Program-made: the position numbers and the translations under genes
Shown here: positions 1 to 5,177 of the stretch, in pieces
Layout: each line of letters starts with the position of its first letter
Numbering within the stretch: the first letter of the stretch is position 1
The notes under the pieces: model-generated
Database searches by the model: none
What the model saw: the letters and a program-made list of their open reading frames with translations, nothing else
Told to the model about the DNA's origin: nothing
Source: an uncultured Myxococcales bacterium
GTDB lineage: Bacteria > Myxococcota_A > Bradymonadia > Bradymonadales > Bradymonadaceae
Assembly: GCA_913058025.1 (NCBI GenBank)
Contig: CAJXPN010000393.1
Span: forward strand, 1 to 5,214
Length of the DNA: 5,214 nucleotides
Direction: 5' to 3'

Positions 1-49
1 ACGAGATTTCTGCCTGTCTCGTGGGCTCGGAGATGTGTATAAGAGACAG
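1..49 (+). other. Nextera i7 sequencing adapter (assembly contamination)
   Basis: Not genomic. Positions 1-7 (ACGAGAT) match the end of the Illumina P7 sequence, 8-15 (TTCTGCCT) sit where the i7 index lies and match the Nextera N703 index as I remember it, 16-30 (GTCTCGTGGGCTCGG) are the Nextera read-2 segment, and 31-49 (AGATGTGTATAAGAGACAG) are the 19-bp Tn5 mosaic end. Real DNA starts at 50. Translating from the ATG-like GTG at 21 gives the database artefact peptide MGSEMCIRDR. This is an in vitro Tn5 end, not a natural transposon. Confidence 0.98.
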
Positions 50-214
50 GCCCGGATCGTCGTGGACGGCGGCTGGCAGGCAGAGAGCGACGAGCAGCTC
101 CACGCGATCCTCTCCATGGAGTTCGGCCCCACGCTCGCCGACCGAGCGCGCGACGAGCTCGGCGTCCGCGACTCCATCTCCTACGCGTTCGCGCTGTACG
201 TGCTCGAGGCGTGA
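50..214 (+). CDS. C-terminal fragment of an unidentified protein
   Basis: The reading frame is open from the first genomic base and gives 54 residues ending ...YVLEA before TGA at 212-214. The codons have strong G/C third positions, and the peptide is balanced in composition (ARIVVDGGWQAESDEQLHAI at its start), unlike the Arg/Ser/Pro-rich product of the competing frame that continues past 214. The 5' part is missing because the contig ends at the sequencing adapter, so the gene is truncated by sampling and not broken in the organism. I do not recognise the family. The fragment looks soluble, with probable helices around residues 13-22 and 28-38. The next gene starts 68 bp downstream on the same strand. 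Confidence 0.6.
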   Translation, partial: ARIVVDGGWQAESDEQLHAILSMEFGPTLADRARDELGVRDSISYAFALYVLEA

Positions 215-216
215 GG

Positions 217-245
217 TTGGAGGCCACGCGCGCGTTCGTTACACT
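217..245 (+). promoter_or_regulatory. Possible sigma70-type promoter
   Basis: TTGGAG at 217-222 and TACACT at 240-245 are separated by 17 bp, and the second box lies 37 nt before the ATG at 283. The -10-like box matches TATAAT at four of six positions; the -35-like box matches only three of six. The same TACACT hexamer occurs upstream of two other genes in the window (897-902 plus; 4912-4917 minus), which raises its credibility a little. No transcript evidence is available. Confidence 0.3.
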
Positions 246-282
246 CTCGCGTGTCCCACAAACCAAGAACCCGTGAGTTCGC

Positions 283-813
283 ATGGGCACCCCCTTCCTA
301 CTGGCGCTCGTGATCGCGGCGCTCGAGATCGCAGCGTACGCCGCGATGTGGACGCCGTACCTCTCGCTGATCGCGAGGTTCTCGCTCCTACTGGACGACG
401 TCGAGGGGCTCGACGCCCCGCTCGAGCACGCCGCCAGCGGCGAGTCCGCGTCGACGGTCTGGCGCGCAGACGGCGCCGCGGTCTGGCTGCGCCACCGCTT
501 CATCCCTGGCTCCAGGAACAACAACACGTTCGTCGTCCGGCTGAGGACGTCCGACCCCCGCGACGCCTCGTGGGGCGTACCGCTCCTGGGCGCGGTCACC
601 GCGTTCGGCCTGTCGTACGCGGCCTACATCGCCGTGCGCGTCGTCGCCCCCGAGCGCTTCGCCCACGAGGTGCTCGGCGCCGATCAGATCCTGGCCCACG
701 TCGGGCTGCTCGTCACCATCACCGTCTCACTCACAGCGCTCCTCACGCTCCTCGGCCGCCACATCGCCCGGGACGGCCTCGAGGAGTGGCTCGCACTCCA
801 CGCGAAGCAGTAG
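283..813 (+). CDS. Hypothetical three-helix membrane protein
   Basis: A 176-residue protein with no family I recognise. Hydrophobic stretches at about residues 4-31, 98-121 and 136-158 suggest three membrane helices. A soluble stretch of about 65 residues lies between the first and second (about 32-97), and a short amphipathic tail (159-176) ends in HAKQ. The soluble part contains alternating polar and hydrophobic residues (AVWLRHRF near 66-73, TFVVRLR near 82-88), suggesting beta strands. TM1 carries a Glu at residue 15, uncommon inside a helix unless it faces a partner or an end. The ATG start follows the hydrophobic N terminus logically, but no clear Shine-Dalgarno sequence precedes it. 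It may have its own promoter at 217-245. The codon bias matches the neighbours. Function unknown; a role in the inner membrane is inferred only from the helices. Confidence 0.8.
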   Translation: MGTPFLLALVIAALEIAAYAAMWTPYLSLIARFSLLLDDVEGLDAPLEHAASGESASTVWRADGAAVWLRHRFIPGSRNNNTFVVRLRTSDPRDASWGVPLLGAVTAFGLSYAAYIAVRVVAPERFAHEVLGADQILAHVGLLVTITVSLTALLTLLGRHIARDGLEEWLALHAKQ

Positions 814-951
814 CCGCCCGTCACATCACGACGAGATGGTCGGGTTGGTCTGTCTCCTGCATCGGATCACGCCGTAGCCCACGCGACAGCGCGAGGTACA
901 CTGCCTAGGCGCCCCACCCACGCATCATCTTGAAACAAAGGTCTGGTCAAA

Positions 952-1296
952 ATGGAACGGTACGCACTCGCCGCGCTCCTCATCGCCTTCGCGCTCTTCA
1001 TGGTCTGGCGCTCGAGCGCCGGCAAGACCGACCCGGCCGCGGCCCGCGAGCTCGTCGCGGGCGGCGCCGCGCTCATCGACGTCCGCTCCCCCGGCGAGTT
1101 CGCCAGCGGGCACATCGAAGGCGCGAAGAACATCCCCGTCGGAGAGATCGGAGCGCGCACCTCCGAGGTCGGCGCCAAGGACGCGCCCGTCGTCGTCTAC
1201 TGCCGCAGCGGCGCCAGGTCGGGCAGCGCCAAGTCGACCCTCGAGGCCGCAGGGTTCACGCAGGTGCACGACCTGGGGGCGATGTCGCGCTGGTGA
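952..1296 (+). CDS. Membrane-anchored single-domain rhodanese-like protein
   Basis: A 114-residue protein. Residues 4-19 are hydrophobic (YALAALLIAFALFMVW) and form an N-terminal anchor or uncleaved signal; the remainder, about 27-114, is one rhodanese domain. The family signatures are clear: LIDVRSPGEFASGHIEGAKN at 41-60, then PVVVYCRSGARS at 79-90. Cys84 is the expected persulfide-forming catalytic residue in the loop CRSGARS, and the closing motif DLGAMSRW ends the chain. Such proteins move sulfane sulfur to acceptors such as thiols or cyanide, but the substrate here cannot be told. The active-site loop has the six-residue sulfurtransferase length, not the longer Cdc25 phosphatase type. 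AAAGG at 937-941 is a reasonable ribosome site 10 nt before the ATG, and TACACT at 897-902 may be a -10 box. The anchor makes a membrane-bound or periplasm-facing enzyme likely; the side is not proven. It converges with the next gene with a 57-bp gap. Confidence 0.93.
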   Translation: MERYALAALLIAFALFMVWRSSAGKTDPAAARELVAGGAALIDVRSPGEFASGHIEGAKNIPVGEIGARTSEVGAKDAPVVVYCRSGARSGSAKSTLEAAGFTQVHDLGAMSRW

Positions 1297-1353
1297 CGTG
1301 CCGTAGGGCGTCGGTCGCACGCGCCACAGCGCGGAGACGGACCAACACTCGGT

Positions 1354-1998
1354 CTAGCGCGCCGGCTCATCGGCTCGGTCGAAATCGAGACCGACGATCT
1401 TGACGGACCCACCAGGGACCGAAAAGATCATGCTCTGCTCACCTTCGATATGCCGCTTGATGAACTCGAACTCATGATGGGACTCTAGGACTTCGATGGC
1501 CTCCATGACGTCGACGCCCTGGACCTGCATGAGCTCTCGGGCCTCTTCGTAGACCTCGTCCTGGTGGCGCTCGACGTGTCCGGGCACCACCCTGAAGCGT
1601 CGACGTGTGGTGTGGTGCCCGATGGGCAGGTGGCCACAGGCCTCGAGGCGAGAGTAGACGTGCTCCGGGACAGGCAGCGCTGGATCCATACCCTCTGGTG
1701 GGTACAGGGGGCCTCCTCGCCCTTCGCACTCCTGAGCAAGCGTCTTCGTCTCGTCCCTCCACGTCCACTTCGCGTCTGCCCTACCTCGGCTTGGCTCTTC
1801 ACTCGACACCGTGGGTATCTGCGCCGCGCCATGAGCGACGGGCTCTGGAGGACGACCCTGAGCAGGCGCCACTGCCCTCGGTGGCGGAGGCTGAGGCGGC
1901 GCCTGGTCACACCCCGAGGACACCAGCGCGCACCCGGCGACGAGGACGCACACAACGCTGCTCTGGGGCCGCTTCGGGCCCGCTTTGGATGGACTCAC
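1354..1998 (-). CDS. Putative lipoprotein of unknown family
   Basis: A 214-residue protein starting at GTG. The N terminus has a basic region (K5, K9, R10), then a hydrophobic stretch at 15-29. Two cysteines could be the lipidation site: Cys23 in a canonical VAGC lipobox, or Cys30 in SSGC, which leaves a more normal signal length. A Pro/Ala-rich linker follows (about 33-58, including four consecutive Pro). The folded part, about 77-214, contains WTW at 78-80, Cys91 and Cys121 (a possible disulfide), a basic TRRRFR segment at 131-136, and a long charged helical stretch at about 140-185. I know no family for it. The GTG start is supported by AAGGA at 2005-2009, 6 nt upstream, and by the 4-bp GTGA overlap with the preceding gene's stop, which suggests translational coupling. 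Its codons are less GC-biased than those of flanking genes. The opposite strand also has a long open frame, judged a shadow. Confidence 0.75.
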   Translation of the reverse strand: MSPSKAGPKRPQSSVVCVLVAGCALVSSGCDQAPPQPPPPRAVAPAQGRPPEPVAHGAAQIPTVSSEEPSRGRADAKWTWRDETKTLAQECEGRGGPLYPPEGMDPALPVPEHVYSRLEACGHLPIGHHTTRRRFRVVPGHVERHQDEVYEEARELMQVQGVDVMEAIEVLESHHEFEFIKRHIEGEQSMIFSVPGGSVKIVGLDFDRADEPAR

Positions 1999-2357
1999 TT
2001 TCGTTCCTTGGGCTGGAGCCTGTCGTAGAGGCTCGGAGCATCAGCCTGCGAGCTCGGAGGCGCCTGAAGCGTCTCGGGCATGACGGTCGCGCCGATCTTC
2101 TTTCCCCTCACCGCGGCCTTCGACTCCAGCGTCGCGACCTCTCGCGCTCCGATGACATGGGATCGCGCCAGCGCACACACGCGCTCGGCTGGAGCAGGGT
2201 CGAGCACCGGCGCGATGGACGCGCCCCCAGTGGGGTTCGGCTCGTCGGCCCGCGCCGCCTCGCCGCTGGCCTCGGGTGCGCCGTCACAGCCCCAGGCCGA
2301 CACACACACGAAGAGCGTCACGGACACGGCCCACCGTCTACTTCTCGAGTTGTCCAT
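1995..2357 (-). CDS. Small putative lipoprotein, first gene of a coupled pair
   Basis: A 120-residue protein from the ATG at 2357. The N terminus is basic (R5, R7, R8), followed by a hydrophobic stretch at about 10-21 and Cys24 in the context SAWGC, a plausible but poor lipobox because Trp occupies -2. The mature part is rich in Ala, Pro, Glu and Ser (about 27-60), suggesting a flexible linker, followed by a short region with one Cys (in ERVCALARSHVIG) and a basic end, QPKERK. No family recognised. The start was chosen because AGGGG lies just upstream (2362-2366). The frame remains open to an ATG at 2369 and a GTG at 2393, which would add 4 or 12 residues and give 132 at most. Its stop overlaps the GTG of the next gene by 4 bp, so the two are almost certainly co-transcribed and may act together in the envelope. 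Confidence 0.65.
   Translation of the reverse strand: MDNSRSRRWAVSVTLFVCVSAWGCDGAPEASGEAARADEPNPTGGASIAPVLDPAPAERVCALARSHVIGAREVATLESKAAVRGKKIGATVMPETLQAPPSSQADAPSLYDRLQPKERK
2005..2009 (-). promoter_or_regulatory. Ribosome binding site for the 214-residue lipoprotein gene
   Basis: AAGGA on the minus strand lies 6 nt before the GTG at 1998, inside the last codons of the upstream gene. It supports a GTG start and coupled translation of the pair. Confidence 0.65.
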
Positions 2358-2359
2358 CG

Positions 2360-2367
2360 CTCCCCTC
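2360..2367 (-). promoter_or_regulatory. Ribosome binding site deciding the start at 2357
   Basis: GAGGGGAG on the minus strand, with core AGGGG 4 nt before the ATG at 2357. The ATG at 2369 and GTG at 2393 have weaker purine tracts upstream, so 2357 is preferred. The spacing is short, so this is not decisive. Confidence 0.5.
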
Positions 2368-2526
2368 ATGTCTCTCAGATGTGTCGGTCTCACTACTTCA
2401 CACTAGCCGGACACATCGGCAGACTCGAACTCTCAACAGACAATGAAGCCTTGGCGCACGATTCAGCGAATATCTTGCGGATGATCTTTATGAACGCTCC
2501 CGCGTGAAACAGAGGGAACTCAACTG

Positions 2527-2532
2527 AAGGAG
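2527..2532 (+). promoter_or_regulatory. Ribosome binding site of the SIMPL gene
   Basis: AAGGAG lies 3 nt before the ATG at 2536 and 6 nt before the adjacent in-frame ATG at 2539. The spacing favours the second ATG as the true initiator, which would remove one Met only. Confidence 0.75.
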
Positions 2533-2535
2533 CCA

Positions 2536-3240
2536 ATGATGAACACTCTTATCCGCGCGCTGATCCTCTCTCTCGTCCTCATCGCGTCCTCGACCGCGTG
2601 GGCCGCGGACCTCGACGTCCGGGAGCACGTGGAGGTCGTGGGCTCTGCGGAGGTCAAGGTCGTGCCCGACGAGTTCGTGCTGCGGGCGCAGATCCAGACG
2701 TTCGATACGAAGCTGGACGCCGCCGCCAAGAAGAACGACGCGTCGATCCGCGCGGCGTTCGCGGCGATGAAGAAGCTGGGCATCGCGCGCCGGTACGTGG
2801 TGACCGACCAGGTCCGGGTGAACGCGGTGACGGAGGGCTACCGTGAGCGCGGGAACTACCGGCGGCTCGGGTACACGGTGTCGCGGGAGGTGATGGTGGT
2901 GCTGCACGACCCGAAGAAGGTCGAGCCGGCGATGAAGGGCCTGTTCGGGCTGGGCGTGGATCGGCTGAACCTGGAGACGAGCAGCACGAAGATGGCCGAG
3001 CACGTGGCCGCGGCCGAGGTCGCCGCCGCGGGCGCCGCGCGCAAGAAGGCGACGGCGCTCACGGGAGCGCTGGGCCGAAAGCTCGGCCGCGCCGTCGCGA
3101 TGTCCGAGGGCTCGCCGCAGGGCCAGTCGACGTCGAACTTCGTGTACGCGGCGGCCACGCCAGACCTCGGAGACTCGATCTCGCTGGGCAAGATCAAGGT
3201 CGAGGCGAGCGTCCGGGTGAAGTTCCTGCTGTTGCCGTGA
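2536..3240 (+). CDS. Periplasmic SIMPL-domain (DUF541) protein
   Basis: A 234-residue protein, the usual length for the SIMPL family that includes E. coli YggE and Brucella BP26. Residues 1-23 are a typical Sec signal peptide: Arg7, a hydrophobic core at 8-17, and a cleavage motif AWA ending at residue 23. The mature domain begins with the family-like segment VVGSAEVKVVPDEFVLRAQI (about 34-53). It continues with a helix rich in Ala and Lys (58-82), a beta segment with GYTVSREVMVVL (about 112-123), and a C-terminal strand VKIEASVRVKF-like (read here as IKVEASVRVKFLLLP). Family members form oligomeric periplasmic or outer-membrane assemblies and have been linked to oxidative-stress tolerance; their biochemical role is poorly defined. 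A strong AAGGAG precedes the start. The gene's 3' end overlaps the converging MYXO-CTERM gene by 47 bp. Family assignment is confident, specific function is not. Confidence 0.9.
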   Translation: MMNTLIRALILSLVLIASSTAWAADLDVREHVEVVGSAEVKVVPDEFVLRAQIQTFDTKLDAAAKKNDASIRAAFAAMKKLGIARRYVVTDQVRVNAVTEGYRERGNYRRLGYTVSREVMVVLHDPKKVEPAMKGLFGLGVDRLNLETSSTKMAEHVAAAEVAAAGAARKKATALTGALGRKLGRAVAMSEGSPQGQSTSNFVYAAATPDLGDSISLGKIKVEASVRVKFLLLP

Positions 3241-4246
3241 GCCGCGCCCGCCGGCGCCGGCGCCAGGCCCCGAGCAGCCCGAGCAACGACGCGAGCGCCG
3301 CGGGCGAGCCTGCGGGCGCTCCCGGCGCCTGGGCGCAGCCACCACCTGGCGAGTTGCGCTCGACGTAGCCCGGCGACCAGTCAGAGCAGCCCTCGACCTC
3401 GGCCCAGTCGATCTCGCGGCGGTCGTTCTTGTCGCGGACCTCGCAGGCCTCGGGCTGGCAGAGCGTGGTGGGCTCGGAGCTCCGGCCGTAGATGTCGACG
3501 AACCGGACGCTCACGCAAGGCTGAAACTCGTTGTAGAAGCGGTCGCTCACCCACGTCGCCTCGGGCGCGTCGCTCTCGCTCGTGAAGGAGGAGCCCTGGA
3601 CGTCGGGCAGACCATCCCGCTCGATCACGAAGTCGAAGTGCCCTGGAGGGGTCCCTGGCTCCATCGCCGCGTCCAGGCGCAGCCAGGCGCGTGTGCGGAC
3701 CGGGTCGGCAGGATCGACCCCCGGTCCACAACCGAAGGGATCTCGGAGCTCGAACGGTTCGTCCGCGAGGTCTGTGAACGCGACGATCTTCCAGGCGAGC
3801 GTGGGAGTTAGGAGAGGTGCGTCGGGCGTCTGCTCATCGAGCACGGTGAACGTCGTGTCGTAAGTTTCGATGTCGCGAACGTTGTTTCGCCACTCATCGT
3901 CGACCCCGAGTAGATAGTCCCCCGGCGGGAGCGGGTCCGCTGGCCGGGCGCTGCATCGCTCTCCGGCCTGGAGAGAGGTGATCGTCGTCGGCTTGCAGTC
4001 CAGGTCAACCAGCGGGATCTCCACCCCGGACGAATCGACGAGCTGCATCAACGGTCCGCGCCACCAGCTTGGGTCGCCGCCGCGTCGCTCGATTGACACC
4101 CTCACAGTCGGCGCGACCTCACCACGTGGGTGGAGCTCCAGATCGAGCGGATAGGTGGGTAACGCCACGCTACACGCCTCGGCATCCACCGGCGCGATCA
4201 CCATGGGCGTCACGCTCGTGGCCAATATGAAAGGTATGTGGCGCAT
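3194..4246 (-). CDS. Secreted surface protein with MYXO-CTERM-type anchor
   Basis: A 350-residue protein from the ATG at 4246. Residues 1-24 form a signal peptide (RHIPFILATSVTPMVIAP core, cleavage AEA before Cys25). The long ectodomain, about 25-300, looks beta-rich and has eight cysteines including Cys25, an even number compatible with disulfides outside the cytoplasm. No enzyme motif or known domain was recognised. The C terminus has the MYXO-CTERM layout: GGGC with Cys304, an Ala/Gly/Pro linker, a hydrophobic helix at about 315-328, then five Arg at 329-333. In Myxococcota this tail is thought to be processed by a myxosortase intramembrane protease for surface display. Unusually, 17 more residues follow the Arg cluster, encoded partly within the opposing SIMPL gene. 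The frame is open 17 codons further upstream, but GGAGG 9 nt before 4246 and the signal peptide fix this start. It lies 81 bp after the OmpA-like gene, probably in the same transcript. Confidence 0.85.
   Translation of the reverse strand: MRHIPFILATSVTPMVIAPVDAEACSVALPTYPLDLELHPRGEVAPTVRVSIERRGGDPSWWRGPLMQLVDSSGVEIPLVDLDCKPTTITSLQAGERCSARPADPLPPGDYLLGVDDEWRNNVRDIETYDTTFTVLDEQTPDAPLLTPTLAWKIVAFTDLADEPFELRDPFGCGPGVDPADPVRTRAWLRLDAAMEPGTPPGHFDFVIERDGLPDVQGSSFTSESDAPEATWVSDRFYNEFQPCVSVRFVDIYGRSSEPTTLCQPEACEVRDKNDRREIDWAEVEGCSDWSPGYVERNSPGGGCAQAPGAPAGSPAALASLLGLLGAWRRRRRARLTATAGTSPGRSPRP
3249..3262. repeat. 14-bp perfect GC palindrome after the SIMPL stop codon
   Basis: CGCCGGCGCCGGCG reads the same on both strands. 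It starts 8 bp after the SIMPL stop and encodes part of the arginine run of the opposing protein. It could fold as a short stem, but no T tract follows on either strand, so a terminator is only a weak possibility; repeated Arg codons (CGC, CGG) explain it equally well. Confidence 0.5.
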
Positions 4247-4255
4247 CGACTCGTC

Positions 4256-4260
4256 CCTCC
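4256..4260 (-). promoter_or_regulatory. Ribosome binding site of the MYXO-CTERM gene
   Basis: GGAGG on the minus strand, 9 nt before the ATG at 4246. It selects this start over the upstream in-frame ATG at 4297, whose extra 17 residues would place charged residues before the signal peptide. Confidence 0.75.
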
Positions 4261-4327
4261 AGTTTGTTCGGCTCGACGGCCAGCGTCTCAGAATCACTAG
4301 TACGTCGCAAAATCCAGCGCGCGTACC

Positions 4328-4855
4328 TCAGTCCAGCGCCCCAGCCGTGCTCACGTCGAAGACCTCGATCACGACCCTGCTCGCCTCCACGCCCTCCGGC
4401 GGCGCGACGTCCTCACCCAACCCCAGCGCCTGCACGCGGGCCTCGAACGTCGCGCTCTCCTCCGAGAGGACACCCAGCAGTGACGCGGCCCTCTCCTTGC
4501 TCATCTTCATGTTGTAGGCGCCCGAGCCCCGAGGGTTCGTGTGCACCTCTATCCGAGCCCTGGCCCTCGGGTCCTTCATGAGCTCGCGGACCTCGTCGAG
4601 GTGCTTCCCGCCCTGGAGCGACACGATCACGCCCTCCTCGAAGAACTCCGAGGACGGGTAGATACGCGTGAACGGCACGAACGCCTCGGGCTCCGCCTCA
4701 GGTTCCGGCGGCGCGGGCGGCGCGGGCTTGGTAGGAGCCGCTGGCGTGGCCTCCGGGGCGCCGCTGGTCACGGGCGGCTCGGACGTCGCCTCCGGCGCCT
4801 TCGTCTGCTCACAGGCCACGCACGCACACAACACGATCGACCAGTACCACCTCAT
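4328..4855 (-). CDS. OmpA-like peptidoglycan-associated lipoprotein
   Basis: A 175-residue protein. A short hydrophobic N terminus (WYWSIVLCACVAC, 3-15) has cysteines at 10, 12 and 15; Cys15 (CVAC) is the likeliest lipidation site, though the lipobox is not ideal. Residues 18-58 form a Pro/Ala/Glu-rich linker suited to spanning the periplasm. The rest resembles the OmpA C-terminal domain that binds peptidoglycan: a helix HLDEVRELMKD (85-95), a strand RARIEVHTN (99-107), the spaced motif N115..S119..R122 with A123, and the final strand ASRVVIEVF (158-166). In the family, an Asp after HT binds diaminopimelate together with the Arg 15 residues later. Here the Arg is kept (R122) and the Asp is replaced by Asn107. 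AGGAGG 4 nt before the ATG at 4855 fixes the start. The frame remains open back through the adapter, but that extension is artefactual. It probably leads a two-gene transcript with the MYXO-CTERM gene. Confidence 0.82.
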   Translation of the reverse strand: MRWYWSIVLCACVACEQTKAPEATSEPPVTSGAPEATPAAPTKPAPPAPPEPEAEPEAFVPFTRIYPSSEFFEEGVIVSLQGGKHLDEVRELMKDPRARARIEVHTNPRGSGAYNMKMSKERAASLLGVLSEESATFEARVQALGLGEDVAPPEGVEASRVVIEVFDVSTAGALD

Positions 4856-4859
4856 AGAA

Positions 4860-4865
4860 CCTCCT
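4860..4865 (-). promoter_or_regulatory. Ribosome binding site of the OmpA-like gene
   Basis: A perfect AGGAGG on the minus strand, 4 nt before the ATG at 4855. It is the best Shine-Dalgarno sequence in the window and separates the true gene from the open frame that runs upstream into the adapter. TACACT at 4912-4917 (minus) may be the -10 box of this gene, without a convincing -35. Confidence 0.8.
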
Positions 4866-4931
4866 GAACGCTCACAGAACCCGACGGCTCGCGCCGCGTC
4901 GTATGCCAACGAGTGTACTCTGGGGCACAGA

Positions 4932-4971
4932 GGTCGGTCGAGCGCTCGAATGGGCTGGGTGGTTCGCGAGG
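4932..4971. repeat. 40-bp direct repeat, copy 1
   Basis: Pairs with 5060-5099; by my alignment 33 of 40 positions agree without gaps. The shared core GTGGTTCGCGAGG is identical, as are TCGGTCG and CTCGAA. This copy contains the perfect 10-bp palindrome CGAGCGCTCG (4939-4948), which the other copy has lost. Confidence 0.75.
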
Positions 4972-4980
4972 CTTTGACGT

Positions 4981-5061
4981 GAGGTGGTGCACGACCTCTT
5001 GCGGAGGACTCCCCCCGCAGGTTGGCCTCGCGGCCAATCTGCTGCCCCCCGAACGGGGGGC
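4981..5061. repeat. Four consecutive hairpin-forming inverted repeats
   Basis: Stem 1: GAGGT (4981-4985) with ACCTC (4994-4998), with GTGCAC in its loop. Stem 2: TGCGG (5000-5004) with CCGCA (5015-5019), extended by two G-C pairs after one mismatch. Stem 3: TTGGCC (5022-5027) with GGCCAA (5032-5037), loop TCGC. Stem 4: GCCCCCC (5044-5050) with GGGGGGC (5055-5061), loop GAAC. Stems 3 and 4 are perfect. No T tract follows, so these are not ordinary terminators. The block is flanked by the two 40-bp direct repeats; it may be a structured RNA or a REP/MITE-like element. Confidence 0.65.
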
Positions 5062-5099
5062 TCGGTCGCGCTCTCGAACAGGCTCTGTGGTTCGCGAGG
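5060..5099. repeat. 40-bp direct repeat, copy 2
   Basis: Partner of 4932-4971, in the same orientation, 128 bp away start to start. Differences between copies are single-base or paired changes scattered along the length, as expected of an old duplication or two members of a dispersed family. Confidence 0.75.
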
Positions 5100-5111
5100 G
5101 GCGCCCCACGC

Positions 5112-5171
5112 GAACCTCGACGCTGATTCGGGCATCCACTTGAACCTCGACGTTCATTCGGACGCACGGCC
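5112..5171. repeat. Two-copy 30-bp tandem repeat
   Basis: GAACCTCGACGCTGATTCG at 5112-5130 recurs as GAACCTCGACGTTCATTCG at 5142-5160, 17 of 19 identical; the remaining 11 bp of each unit agree poorly. The period of 30 is exactly ten codons. Read on the minus strand the units give NVEVQVDA then ISVEVRVG, so it might be coding sequence, but the frame has no end before 4852 and no known domain. Confidence 0.6.
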
Positions 5172-5177
5172 GAGCCC

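Larger units (their letters stand above)
2358..2535. other. Divergent intergenic region between lipoprotein pair and SIMPL gene
   Basis: These 178 bp separate two divergent genes and must hold the promoters of both, unless transcription enters from further away. The part at about 2440-2495 is more AT-rich than the rest of the window (for example GAATATCTT at 2468-2476 and ATCTTTATGAA at 2484-2494). I looked for paired -35 and -10 boxes on both strands and found none with acceptable spacing. No clear operator palindrome was seen. Confidence 0.5.
4856..5177. other. Repeat- and hairpin-rich stretch without a convincing gene
   Basis: About 320 bp upstream of the OmpA-like gene. Several frames are open on both strands, but their products are rich in Arg, Pro, Ser and Gly, have no domain or credible start, and run into the adapter. 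What is visible instead is structural: two diverged 40-bp direct repeats (4932-4971 and 5060-5099), four consecutive inverted repeats between them (4981-5061), and a two-copy 30-bp repeat (5112-5171). The end nearest 4855 must hold the promoter of the OmpA-like gene. Confidence 0.7.

Noticed and set aside
31..49. Tn5 mosaic ends at 31-49 and 5178-5196 as borders of a natural transposon
   Set aside because: They are joined to Illumina read-2 and index sequence, so they come from library preparation; there is no transposase gene between them.
21..908. Long plus-strand open frame starting with MGSEMCIRDR
   Set aside because: It begins in adapter sequence, its product is Arg/Ser/Pro-rich, and it runs out of frame through the real genes at 50-214 and 283-813.
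814..951. Small gene or RNA between the membrane protein and the rhodanese
   Set aside because: No frame with a plausible start and no strong stem was seen; only a TACACT hexamer and the rhodanese ribosome site.
1297..1321. Possible terminator between the rhodanese and lipoprotein genes (CGTGC...GCACG)
   Set aside because: Only a 5-bp stem with a 15-nt loop and no T tract; not above chance in GC-rich DNA.
1605..2507. 300-residue plus-strand frame opposite the lipoprotein pair
   Set aside because: Its composition is Arg/Ser/Gly-rich with no ribosome site or domain, while the minus strand has two lipoprotein signals, ribosome sites and a GTGA junction.
2488..3345. 285-residue minus-strand frame opposite the SIMPL gene
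   Set aside because: Very Arg-rich antisense shadow of a clear SIMPL domain with signal peptide and Shine-Dalgarno.
4932..5099. CRISPR array
   Set aside because: Only two diverged copies, with an 88-bp hairpin-filled gap and no cas gene.
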